A stretch of 28,052 nt of DNA from DASXTB01 sp036505615 (GCA_036505615.1 DASXTB010000016.1:1-28052), one strand, 5' to 3'. Numbered from the stretch's first letter, positions 1 through 6,728 are shown. Numbers and translations: made by a program. The notes: a model not told the origin generated them from the sequence alone.

Positions 1-42
1 ATAACCGGTGCCTGGTACCAGCTGGGTACGAATAGAATCCAG

Positions 43-696
43 ATGTCGGTAGCGCGCCGAAGCAGCGCGCAGAGCAACACGGCGGAGATCCTGTTGAGCA
101 AGAACAGCCAGAGTTTGCTGAGGCTGGTAGCCGAGATCTCACGCGGATCAACGCTCAAGACCCTCGGTCAAGCCAGGCTCACCGCTGAGGGAAACGGGAT
201 CAGCTACAGCTACCTACTGGATGCCCGGAATGTATCGCTGGACAAACCCCGCACTCCGCCAGCGGGACGGGCCAAAGTCCAAGTCAGAAACAAGGGACAG
301 CTCTGGAGTGGAGAGTTTGATTTCAGGGCGTGGAAGTATCTCGGTCTGGATAACGCGCCTCATCTTGACCGCGTTCTGCCGGATGATATCGAGCGCTCGC
401 TCAAGCCGTTTCGTCCGACACTTGAGGCCATTAAGACGTTTTTCGGGAACAGACTCAGACAAAAGCGAGTCATGCTCCTGAGTCAGACGGCACCCCCGCT
501 TGAGATTTGGTCACTCGGATCTGGCAAAACGGGTGCCTTCCCCGATAACCCTTGCATGTATCAATGCACCGTAATCGCCGATGCAGCTTATGCAGCGTGC
601 GTGGCCGGTACAGTTGCAGAGACTGCGGGTTTAGGCATATTAGCCTGCGAAGTGATCTGGGTGGCAGCCTTTACCGCCTGCATGGAGGTGTGTTGA
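43..696 (+). CDS. Unrecognised protein ending in a symmetric six-cysteine hairpin segment (candidate peptide precursor)
   Basis: I do not recognise this 217-residue protein. Residues 1-165 are polar and mixed, with no signal peptide visible after this ATG. Residues 171-217 are Ala-rich, hydrophobic and carry all six cysteines of the protein: C171, C175, C186, C202, C213 and C217. Their spacing, x3-x10-x15-x10-x3, is mirror symmetric, and C217 is the last residue. The inference is a C-terminal helical hairpin closed by three disulfides (171-217, 175-213, 186-202), as in twin CX3C peptides, with the front part acting as leader or immunity-like domain. The reading frame stays open to the left window edge and no clear ribosome binding site precedes the ATG at 43, so the true start may lie outside the window. 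Two further genes for secreted proteins follow on the same strand. An alternative is a non-peptide protein with a structural Cys tail. Confidence 0.6.
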   Translation: MSVARRSSAQSNTAEILLSKNSQSLLRLVAEISRGSTLKTLGQARLTAEGNGISYSYLLDARNVSLDKPRTPPAGRAKVQVRNKGQLWSGEFDFRAWKYLGLDNAPHLDRVLPDDIERSLKPFRPTLEAIKTFFGNRLRQKRVMLLSQTAPPLEIWSLGSGKTGAFPDNPCMYQCTVIADAAYAACVAGTVAETAGLGILACEVIWVAAFTACMEVC

Positions 697-756
697 TCTT
701 TAATCGATCTTGAAAACGGAGATACTCAATTTGCCAAGCCACAAGGAGGAAGTTTT

Positions 757-1236
757 ATGCAACAAGCGAAAACTAAGATTCCCCGGGCGTTCCTAGTTTT
801 GTCCGTTGCGGTACTAATCGTAGGCATACCTGCTCAGGTGTCACAGAAGACTGCCGCATCAAATGGGAGCACAATTCCAGGACGACGGGATCAAACAGCG
901 ATGAAACAGGAGCTAAAGGCACTTAGATCGAGGGCAAAAACTCTGAAATCAGGTTCTCAGGCTGAGCGGGATTCATTGCTCGCAGACTGGAAGAAATTTG
1001 CTGGGAAATACAACGCCAAGACGCACACAACGACCGTGGTCAAGGGCCGTCCGACTCGAATCGGCCCGGCTTTGGAAAGCGCCGAAGGGAGGTTTGTCAC
1101 TGTGTCTAAGGATGGGGAATGCCCGTGGCTGATTGAAAGTGATACAACGCAATGCGTCAAAACATCAGAGACGCAATATCAGTGCGAATACTTCTGCGTG
1201 GACATCCCCAAAACTTCGCAGGAAAAACAACCTTAG
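757..1236 (+). CDS. Small secreted protein with a four-cysteine C-terminus, unknown function
   Basis: This 159-residue protein is preceded by a near-ideal Shine-Dalgarno sequence (AAGGAGGA at 743-750, 6 nt before ATG), the strongest in the window. Residues 1-36 look like a Sec signal peptide: basic start (K6, K8, R10), hydrophobic core at 11-25, then polar sequence. Residues 45-85 are charged and probably helical. The C-terminal third contains C122, C133, C143 and C147 in an otherwise polar region, consistent with two disulfides outside the cytoplasm. No family is recognised. It lies 60 nt after the six-cysteine protein and 27 nt before the cysteine-peptidase-like gene, so co-transcription is likely. 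It could be a partner, an immunity protein or a second peptide precursor, but the sequence does not decide this. Confidence 0.65.
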   Translation: MQQAKTKIPRAFLVLSVAVLIVGIPAQVSQKTAASNGSTIPGRRDQTAMKQELKALRSRAKTLKSGSQAERDSLLADWKKFAGKYNAKTHTTTVVKGRPTRIGPALESAEGRFVTVSKDGECPWLIESDTTQCVKTSETQYQCEYFCVDIPKTSQEKQP

Positions 1237-1253
1237 GCCAACTCATATCGCAT

Positions 1254-1258
1254 GGAGG
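1254..1258 (+). promoter_or_regulatory. Shine-Dalgarno supporting the GTG start at 1264
   Basis: GGAGG lies 5 nt before the in-frame GTG at 1264. The ATG at 1252 overlaps this sequence and has no comparable site upstream, so GTG 1264 is the better start for the peptidase-like gene. Confidence 0.55.
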
Positions 1259-1263
1259 ATGTC

Positions 1264-2268
1264 GTGGAAAGTGCGAAAGTCTTCTGGTTGGGTTGCTCAC
1301 AGGCCGAGCAACTCGAAACAGCTCAAACCGATAGCGGCTACGTCGGCAAGCGCCGGGCCCTTGCCCGGATCGCAGTGCTCGCGCTCGTTGTCGGTCTCTA
1401 TCTCGCCGCGGCCCGTGGGCCGGTAGCACATGCTGCGAACGCTGCGAGCACTGCGTTCAACCCTTCTGTGCATGGCTTCCATTTCTCAAATTCTTGGAGC
1501 GGTCAAAAAATCCTGATCGACGTACCGCTGGTCGGCACAGTGGACTTTGGTTCTACGGCCTACGGGCTCTGTGGTGGGATGTCCTATGCCGCCCTCGACA
1601 CCTTTAAACTTGGGGGCCAGGCGCCTCCCGACACTACCTCTCCGACGTCGGGCCCGGTCCGCTCGTACATTTACCAGCGGCAGATCGACAGCTTCAAATA
1701 CGACAATGGCTTTATTGTCCGCCAGATGATCGATTGGATCGTTCGGGGGGACAACACCGACGCGCGCGGCACGGGGGTACACGTTCTGACCCATCGAGAG
1801 TTTTTGCATAAGATACGACCCGAACTAGATGCCGGGCGGCCAGTGCCGATAGCTATCGTGAGGGCCACTGTGAGCGTGAGCGAAGCCGTGAAGCTAACGC
1901 AAGGCAGCCCGGACAACCCGCTCTTCGAAAACCACCAGGTTGTTGCCATCGGCTACGAGCACCACGAGAACATAGACGAACCTCATTGGGACGTTCACAT
2001 CTATGACCCGAACTTCCCTGGCACTACTCAGACACTTCATACCGCCACCGACCATCACCGCGCCTATCAAACGGCGAAGGGTGGAACGCAGCAAACGGGC
2101 AAATTTCGAGGCTTCTTCAAGCTCCCTTACCGGACGGAGCGACCTCCGTGGGTTACTGCTCCGGCAGGGGGAAAAAAAGGCGGTCCTCTCAACATTGGTG
2201 GAATCTCCGGGGGGACGCCACTGCCGGGGCTGCTGGCGGAGTCCCATTGGCGCCCAAGCCGGCAGTAA
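1264..2268 (+). CDS. Secreted papain/C39-like cysteine peptidase-like protein
   Basis: Numbering is from the ATG at 1252; the preferred start is the GTG at codon 5. After about 30 polar residues there is a basic patch (K33-R35) and a hydrophobic stretch (37-60) ending in A-x-A-like sequence, consistent with a long signal peptide or a membrane anchor. The mature part shows a cysteine-peptidase-like order of catalytic candidates: C107 in GLCGGMSYAALD, H228 in ENHQVVAIGYE, and D252/N254 in HIYDPNFPG. This matches papain-fold and C39-like enzymes, but no exact family is recognised and activity is inferred. The residues after about 302 are a Gly/Pro-rich linker that ends abruptly at the stop, while the -1 frame continues as a plausible domain (see 2247-2516). 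The protein may therefore be frameshifted. The preceding cysteine-rich genes make a processing role possible. Confidence 0.6.
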   Translation: MESAKVFWLGCSQAEQLETAQTDSGYVGKRRALARIAVLALVVGLYLAAARGPVAHAANAASTAFNPSVHGFHFSNSWSGQKILIDVPLVGTVDFGSTAYGLCGGMSYAALDTFKLGGQAPPDTTSPTSGPVRSYIYQRQIDSFKYDNGFIVRQMIDWIVRGDNTDARGTGVHVLTHREFLHKIRPELDAGRPVPIAIVRATVSVSEAVKLTQGSPDNPLFENHQVVAIGYEHHENIDEPHWDVHIYDPNFPGTTQTLHTATDHHRAYQTAKGGTQQTGKFRGFFKLPYRTERPPWVTAPAGGKKGGPLNIGGISGGTPLPGLLAESHWRPSRQ

Positions 2269-2516
2269 CCAGCGCTGGACAGGCAGCACGCAGCGCAGCA
2301 AATCCTGCCAGCCCGTGCTGCAACATTACTGCCATTGATAATGCGACCGGTGTGGTTTCTGCGCGCGTGACGGCAACAGGCCAGACGTTTCGGTTCAAGG
2401 TGACCGACGCTGCGCTGCGTCCTTCGCTGAAACTCGGCCAAGGAGTCTACGCAAACTTTAAGGCCAACCAGGTCTCCGTCAACGGTGAGGATCCCTGTTG
2501 CGCCATTGTGAAGTGA
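2247..2516 (+). CDS. Small domain with Cys-Cys at both ends, probably the C-terminus of the preceding protein in the -1 frame
   Basis: This frame encodes a compact region that starts near PCCNITAID, continues through ATGVVSARV, TFRFKV and SLKLGQGVYANF, and ends in EDPCCAIVK. Alternating beta-strand-like segments and the two Cys-Cys pairs make it look like a real small beta domain rather than a shadow frame. Two readings are possible. First, it is separately translated from TTG at 2247, with GGAG at 2238-2241 as a ribosome binding site 5 nt upstream, overlapping the upstream gene by 22 nt. Second, it is the C-terminal domain of the peptidase-like protein, joined by a -1 shift in A7 (2172-2178) or G6 (2209-2214). 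Joining at G6 gives a smooth Gly/Ala/Pro linker, which favours the second reading. Function unknown. Confidence 0.5.
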   Translation: MAPKPAVTSAGQAARSAANPASPCCNITAIDNATGVVSARVTATGQTFRFKVTDAALRPSLKLGQGVYANFKANQVSVNGEDPCCAIVK

Positions 2517-2595
2517 TTTGAGTTGCGCGGCGGCTGGGCCTGGAAGTGTGCCCCGCAACCGAAGCCCAGCCAGTCAAACACTATCGAGTGAGTAG

Positions 2596-2715
2596 TTTTC
2601 TAATGGGAGGGTTAGCCTTGATCAACTCAGGCAATCTACTCAGGCCCAGGGGCAAGCTTTGATCAATGAGGCCAACTCGCTCATCAGCCAGCTCGGCTGC
2701 TGGCGGGCCGTATGA
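2596..2715 (+). pseudogene. Possible gene remnant with a helical, Gln/Ser-rich coding pattern
   Basis: The frame open from 2596 to the TGA at 2713-2715 encodes a helix-like stretch (DQLRQSTQAQGQ, then ALINEANSLISQLGC). It has no convincing start codon, and an ATG at 2604 leads in another frame to an early stop. The inverted repeat begins at its end. It may be the tail of a decayed gene, but chance cannot be excluded at this length. Confidence 0.2.
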
Positions 2716-2875
2716 AAAAAGTCAGAACCGCGCCCGTCAGGGCGTACGCGGAGAATGTTTGTTTAATGGCTCGGCGCCTACAAAACGCTCTGAACTAGCA
2801 GCAACTTAGAAAAAACTTCGCGAATCTCGTTGGATTCTCCGCGCGCGCCCTGACGGGCGCGGTTCTGATTTTTTC
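2714..2875. terminator. Long inverted repeat with T-tracts on both strands, a candidate bidirectional terminator
   Basis: The arm at 2714-2756 is a near-perfect reverse complement of 2834-2875, with a 77-nt spacer. Each arm carries the self-complementary core CGCCCGTCAGGGCG or its counterpart, and each outer end is an A6/T6 run. The transcript therefore ends in a GC stem plus U-tract in either direction. It lies between the plus-strand accessory block and the minus-strand toxin-antitoxin genes, so it can stop both. Together with the remnant at 2596-2715 it accounts for most of the gap 2517-2928; nothing else was seen there. Confidence 0.6.
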
Positions 2876-2928
2876 ACGTTCTCAGGACGCGGTGGTAATC
2901 AAGTGACATCGAAGTCAGCAAGGTGAGG

Positions 2929-3237
2929 TCACAACAAACTCCGGTAGTCTCTAGCCCCGTGAATTATGCGATGAACGACAATGCTTTTGCCCTGGACAAC
3001 ATAGAAGATCAGATAGTTGCCAACGATAATGTACCGATATCCCAGTTGGGTCAGTTCTGCATCTTCAGGAATTCTGCCGAGATTCGGGTGGTTCATCAAA
3101 GAGCTGAGACTTTTCTCGATCTTTAACGCCAGTGCTTCGGCGGCGGAGACATTGTCGGCTGCGACGAAAGTCACTATATCGACCAGATCGTCCTCCGCAG
3201 CTCGCAGCAGACGGAGAGCGTACTTAGGCCGACTCAC
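2929..3237 (-). CDS. RelE/ParE-family toxin
   Basis: This 102-residue protein has the usual toxin length for the RelE/ParE superfamily. Its order is typical: an N-terminal helix pair with the pattern RLLRAAEDDLVDIVTFVA, then NHPNLGRIPED, then the strands GYRYIIVGNYLIFYVV and a closing VVHRIIHGARDY motif. The members known either cut mRNA on the ribosome or poison gyrase; the sequence alone does not tell which. Translation starts at GTG 3237, 14 nt inside the end of the antitoxin gene, so the pair is translationally coupled with the antitoxin first. The toxin gene lacks a strong ribosome binding site, which suits coupling. Confidence 0.85.
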   Translation of the reverse strand: MSRPKYALRLLRAAEDDLVDIVTFVAADNVSAAEALALKIEKSLSSLMNHPNLGRIPEDAELTQLGYRYIIVGNYLIFYVVQGKSIVVHRIIHGARDYRSLL

Positions 3238-3496
3238 GAATTCTCTTGCGCAGCCCTTTCATTACTTGGCTTAAGGTGCGGCCTTTCATCCCGGCTGCAA
3301 CCTGGGACTGAGCAACGGCAAGCTTGCGATACAGTTCCAGTCTAAGTTGGAGCCGGCTGAATTGGGCCATCGACATCAGAACCATGTCACCCTCTCCATT
3401 TTTGGTAATAAAGACAGGCTCGGCGGATTTATGGACCAGATTTGAAATTTTGCTCGCTTTGTTCCTCAGATCGGAAATGGGTTTTATGATTGGCAT
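3224..3496 (-). CDS. Phd/YefM-family antitoxin
   Basis: This 90-residue protein begins MPIIKPISDLRNKASKI, followed by PVFITKNGEGDMVLMSM, the classical Phd/YefM DNA-binding half. The rest is a charged helix (residues 48-90) expected to wrap the toxin. A GAGGAG ribosome binding site lies 8 nt before the ATG. It precedes and overlaps the toxin gene, forming a two-gene operon 52 nt downstream of era on the same strand. Antitoxins of this family repress their own promoter, and a perfect palindrome (3529-3542) lies 32 nt upstream of this start. Confidence 0.88.
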   Translation of the reverse strand: MPIIKPISDLRNKASKISNLVHKSAEPVFITKNGEGDMVLMSMAQFSRLQLRLELYRKLAVAQSQVAAGMKGRTLSQVMKGLRKRIRESA

Positions 3497-3528
3497 AATA
3501 TATGCTCCTCGTTGATTATCAGAATTTT

Positions 3529-3542
3529 ATCATTTAAATGAT
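3529..3542. promoter_or_regulatory. Palindromic operator candidate for the toxin-antitoxin operon
   Basis: ATCATTTAAATGAT is a perfect 14-bp palindrome between the era stop and the antitoxin start, in an AT-rich patch where a promoter would sit. Phd/YefM antitoxins bind short palindromes of this kind to autoregulate. The assignment is by position and symmetry only. Confidence 0.45.
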
Positions 3543-3548
3543 GATGAA

Positions 3549-4520
3549 TTAAATCCCAATCGAATCCAGGAAACTCTCCTTATTGCGCCATTCTTCGATC
3601 ACTTTTACGAACAGTTCCAGGTAGACACGGCAGCCAAGCAGTGTTTCAATCTCCAGGCGCGCACGGGTTCCAATCTGCTTGATGCCCTCGCCTCCTTTTC
3701 CAATGATGATCTTTTTCTGGTTGGGCTTCTCCGCCACGATCGTCGCCGCGATGCGCACCCTGCCCCGCTGGCGATCCGACTCATCGAATCGATCGATCTG
3801 AACCGCTGTAGCATGGGGAACCTCTTGCCGCACGCGCTGCAGAACCTTTTCGCGAATTAATTCGGAGACAATAAACTTTTCAGGCTGATCCGTCACCTGA
3901 TCGGCGCCAAACATGGGCGTCTGCTCGGGCAGGTAGCGAAAGACTTCAGCCAGCAGGTCATCGGCATTTTGGCCGGTGCGCGCTGAAAGAGGGATTATCT
4001 CCGAGTAACTTCCGTTTTTTCGGTAAAAATCAATTTGAGGCAGCAATGTCGGCTTATCCACCAGATCTATCTTGTTGAGAACCAAAAAAGTCTTCTGGCC
4101 GATCGCGTTTACCATCTCCATCGCCTTCTTCTCACCTGCTCCAAATGAGATGCTGGCGTCGATCAGGTGAAGCAACAGATCCGCCTGACGGAGCGATTCC
4201 TCGATCAGACGCGCCATGCGGCGGTTCATGCGGTAATAAGGACGGTGGATTCCGGGGGTATCAACAAAAACCACCTGGCCTCTTGGCTCGGTCAGAATGC
4301 CAAGGATCCGGTTTCGTGTAGTCTGCGGCTGGTGCGACACAATTGAGACTTTTTGGCCGATCAGAAGATTCAGCAGCGTGGATTTCCCGGAATTGGGGCG
4401 GCCAGCGATACAGACATAGCCGCTGTGGGGATCCTGGCTAATCTCTGATTTTTGATGCGGGGACGCGGGGACGCGGGGGCGCGGAGAGTGTCGTGGGCCC
4501 TTTTTGCTTAAAGTTTTCAC
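3549..4520 (-). CDS. era: GTPase Era, 16S rRNA-binding ribosome assembly factor
   Basis: Era binds GTP and the 3' end of 16S rRNA to help mature the 30S subunit. The G1 motif GRPNSGKS, switch region with TTRNRILGI, G3 motif DTPGIHRP, G4 motif NKID and G5-like LSARTG are present. The C-terminal KH domain is clear, with the family signature KKIIIGKGGEGIKQIGTRAR and the closing LELFVKV-x-E-W-R-N. The family is about 300 residues. The frame runs up to a GTG at 4601, which would place G1 about 50 residues too late. I take GTG 4520 (about 323 residues), but the true start may be later still. The N-terminal extension is partly encoded by an 8-bp tandem repeat (4457-4484), which suggests it is not conserved. 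The toxin-antitoxin pair follows downstream. Confidence 0.93.
   Translation of the reverse strand: MKTLSKKGPRHSPRPRVPASPHQKSEISQDPHSGYVCIAGRPNSGKSTLLNLLIGQKVSIVSHQPQTTRNRILGILTEPRGQVVFVDTPGIHRPYYRMNRRMARLIEESLRQADLLLHLIDASISFGAGEKKAMEMVNAIGQKTFLVLNKIDLVDKPTLLPQIDFYRKNGSYSEIIPLSARTGQNADDLLAEVFRYLPEQTPMFGADQVTDQPEKFIVSELIREKVLQRVRQEVPHATAVQIDRFDESDRQRGRVRIAATIVAEKPNQKKIIIGKGGEGIKQIGTRARLEIETLLGCRVYLELFVKVIEEWRNKESFLDSIGI
4457..4484. repeat. 8-bp tandem repeat in the 5' end of era
   Basis: GCGGGGAC is repeated at 4457-4464 and 4465-4472, followed by a GCGGGGGC copy and a partial GCGG. It falls in the non-conserved N-terminal extension of the era frame and encodes Arg/Pro-rich sequence. Its length may vary between strains by slippage. 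Confidence 0.7.
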
Positions 4521-4695
4521 ACAAATTGCAAAGTTCCCGTGGATGCTTTTCGGAACGGAGCCGAGAAAAAATCCGCTGGATTCTGCACCGGGCGACCACA
4601 CAGGATCGCCCGTACAGATTGTGGTGTCCTTGTGCGGTTCAAGCGTTTTTGACCACCAAGAACACAGCGGACACGGCGTTAAGAATCAAATTGCC

Positions 4696-5901
4696 CTATG
4701 GCGTCTGAGAAATTTGCTGGGACCGTTTCTTCAGGAGTCCTTCTACTTCGTCAAGGATGTGGCCGGCCAGCGTGGCCTTCGGCATTCGTTCCAGTTCTGT
4801 CTTCTTCCCATCGGCCCGCAGCAGCAAAGCGCGGTTGTAATCGGACGCAAACCCGGAATCCTCTGACGAAATATCGTTTGCCACGATCAGGTCCAGGTGC
4901 TTCTGTTCCAGTTTGGTCCGGGCACTTTCCTCAAGCGAGCCAGACTCGGCAGCAAATCCAACGATGATCTGCCCTTCCCGCCTTGTCAAACCGGCCAGAA
5001 TGTCCTCGGTTGCCTTCAAAGCCAGGTTAAGCGAAGCCTGCCGCTTGATCTTTTGCGCGCTGCGGCTTACAGAATAATCTCCTACGGCTGCGGCCATAAT
5101 CAGCACGTCGGCGCCGGAAAAATGGCTGCTCACCTGCTGCTGCATCTCTCGTGCAGTACGAACCTTCACCATTTGCACGCCGGAAGGCGGTTCCAGGTGC
5201 GTAGGTCCGGAAATTAGTACTACGGCGGCACCGCGCGACGCCGCCTGGCGCGCCACAGCGTAGCCCATCTTTCCAGAGGAGCGATTGGTGATAAACCGAA
5301 CGGGATCGATGTCTTCACACGTAGGACCGGCCGTCACTAAAATCCTATTGCCCGCCAGCGAAACGGAACGATTCAAAACCGACTCAACTTCTTGCACAAT
5401 TTCATCCACTTCGGCGAGCCTTCCTTCTCCCGTCACACCACAAGCCAGGTAGCCGAAACCAGGGTAGACGATGCGCACCCCGCGCTGCTTTAACCTTTCA
5501 AGATTTTCCTGCATGGCCGGATGCCGCCACATCTCGACATTCATGGCCGGCGCCACGACCATCGGGCAGGTAACGGACAATTGAACCGTAGTGAGGAAAT
5601 CATCGGCAAGTCCGTTGGCAAACTTGGCGACGGCATTTGCTGTCGCCGGCGCCACCAACAACAATTCCGCCTCTCGGGCGACATTGATGTGCTCGATGCC
5701 GCCGGTAGTGGAGTGGCCGAACATTTCCATCCAGACACTTTTCCCGGAAAGAGCTTCAAAAGTGATAGGGCCAATGAATTCAGCCGCATGCCGGGTCATC
5801 ACTACCTGAACATCGTGGCCCTTCTTTTGAAGCTCCCGAAGAATCAGCGCCGCCTTGTAGGCCGCAATGCAGCCCGTTACACCAAGCAGGATGCTCGCCA
5901 C
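4696..5901 (-). CDS. coaBC: Bifunctional phosphopantothenoylcysteine decarboxylase / phosphopantothenate-cysteine ligase
   Basis: This enzyme makes 4'-phosphopantetheine from phosphopantothenate and cysteine in coenzyme A synthesis. The N-terminal CoaC flavoprotein half (1-180) shows the catalytic His71 in GGIEHINVA, the PAMN motif (N121) and the substrate-recognition flap ACGVTGEGRLA with Cys154. The CoaB half (about 185-401) shows ILVTAGPT, DPVRFITNRSSGKMG, MAAAVGDY and the catalytic-site Lys region QKIKR (K284/K286). At 401 residues it is full length. The start is GTG at 5901, 7 nt after the rpoZ stop, as last gene of the msbA-yicC-gmk-rpoZ-coaBC operon. The 175-nt gap to era holds fragments of imperfect repeats and no gene. 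Confidence 0.97.
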   Translation of the reverse strand: MASILLGVTGCIAAYKAALILRELQKKGHDVQVVMTRHAAEFIGPITFEALSGKSVWMEMFGHSTTGGIEHINVAREAELLLVAPATANAVAKFANGLADDFLTTVQLSVTCPMVVAPAMNVEMWRHPAMQENLERLKQRGVRIVYPGFGYLACGVTGEGRLAEVDEIVQEVESVLNRSVSLAGNRILVTAGPTCEDIDPVRFITNRSSGKMGYAVARQAASRGAAVVLISGPTHLEPPSGVQMVKVRTAREMQQQVSSHFSGADVLIMAAAVGDYSVSRSAQKIKRQASLNLALKATEDILAGLTRREGQIIVGFAAESGSLEESARTKLEQKHLDLIVANDISSEDSGFASDYNRALLLRADGKKTELERMPKATLAGHILDEVEGLLKKRSQQISQTP

Positions 5902-5908
5902 GGACTTC

Positions 5909-6100
5909 TCATCCCTCTTCTTCTGTCAGCTCGAAATTGATGAGCTTGTTGGAAACTTCCTGCATGCCAATATAGGTCGGCTTGCGCGACCTGGTATCGA
6001 CCCGGGCGCGGGCGCCATTCTGCAATTGCTTGGCTCGCTCGGCTGCGATTAAGATGTAGCGGAACTTGCTATCAACATTATCTGGGATTCTCACGATCAC
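5909..6100 (-). CDS. rpoZ: DNA-directed RNA polymerase omega subunit
   Basis: Omega helps fold and hold the beta' subunit and in many bacteria contributes to ppGpp binding. The family core is visible as DSKFRYILIAAERAKQL followed by NGARARV, then the C-terminal part with AMQEV-like GMQEVSNKLINF. I place the start at GTG 6100 (63 residues): GGAGAG lies about 6 nt upstream and the gmk stop ends one base before. A TTG at 6112 would overlap gmk by 11 nt but has no ribosome binding site. The position between gmk and coaBC is the classical one, which supports the call despite the small size. Confidence 0.92.
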   Translation of the reverse strand: MIVRIPDNVDSKFRYILIAAERAKQLQNGARARVDTRSRKPTYIGMQEVSNKLINFELTEEEG

Positions 6101-6101
6101 T

Positions 6102-6728
6102 TCACTCTCCAAAAGTTCTTAAGATTTGTGCCCCCATCTTCTCCATCCGGGAGACTCTGCATCGGGCAGCCGTGACGATGGCTTTCAGCCTGGTCAGGGA
6201 GTCCTCTATGTCCTGGTTAACGATAAGGTAATCATACATTGTATAACCTTTGATCTCCTGGCGGGCGATTTTCAAACGATTCAGAATCGTTTCCTCACCG
6301 TCAACCCCGCGCCCGCGCAGTCTTTTTTGCAATTCGTCATAGGAAGGAGGCATGACAAAGATCAAAATCGCATCCTGTCGGCGGGCTTTTACTTTCCCGG
6401 CGCCTTTTACGTCGATATCCAAAAGGACATCCTGGCCCCTGGCGAACGCTTCCCTCACGGGAGCTTCCGCGGTTCCATAGCAATAGTCGCCGTAGACGTT
6501 TTCCCACTCAAGAAATTCCTTATTTTCAATCATTTGAGTGAACTTTTCCCGGCTAATAAAGTGATAGTCCTTGCCCTGCTTTTCCTGCCCGCGCGGCGAT
6601 CGTGTTGTGTAAGAAACGGAAAACCACAGATTGGGGATTTCAACCAGCATGCGATTGGCCAGGGATGTCTTTCCGGATCCGGATGGGGCAGAAATAACAA
6701 AAATGTTACCCAAAGCTGATTCACTCAA
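6102..6728 (-). CDS. gmk: Guanylate kinase
   Basis: It phosphorylates GMP to GDP with ATP. The P-loop SAPSGSGKTS is at residues 13-22. The GMP-binding SYTTRSPRGQEKQGKDYHF and the FLEWENVYGDYCYGT region follow, and then DVLLDIDVKGAGKVK. The 208-residue length is normal. It starts at TTG 6728, with AGGTG 7 nt upstream, and overlaps the end of yicC by 8 nt, indicating translational coupling. GuaA, encoded 8 kb away, makes the GMP that this enzyme uses. Confidence 0.97.
   Translation of the reverse strand: MSESALGNIFVISAPSGSGKTSLANRMLVEIPNLWFSVSYTTRSPRGQEKQGKDYHFISREKFTQMIENKEFLEWENVYGDYCYGTAEAPVREAFARGQDVLLDIDVKGAGKVKARRQDAILIFVMPPSYDELQKRLRGRGVDGEETILNRLKIARQEIKGYTMYDYLIVNQDIEDSLTRLKAIVTAARCRVSRMEKMGAQILRTFGE

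Noticed and set aside
2172..2178. A7 run as proof of programmed frameshifting
   Set aside because: The heptamer has the right phase, but no clear stimulatory stem or upstream Shine-Dalgarno was identified, and the G6 run gives a more natural protein join. It is kept only as one hypothesis.
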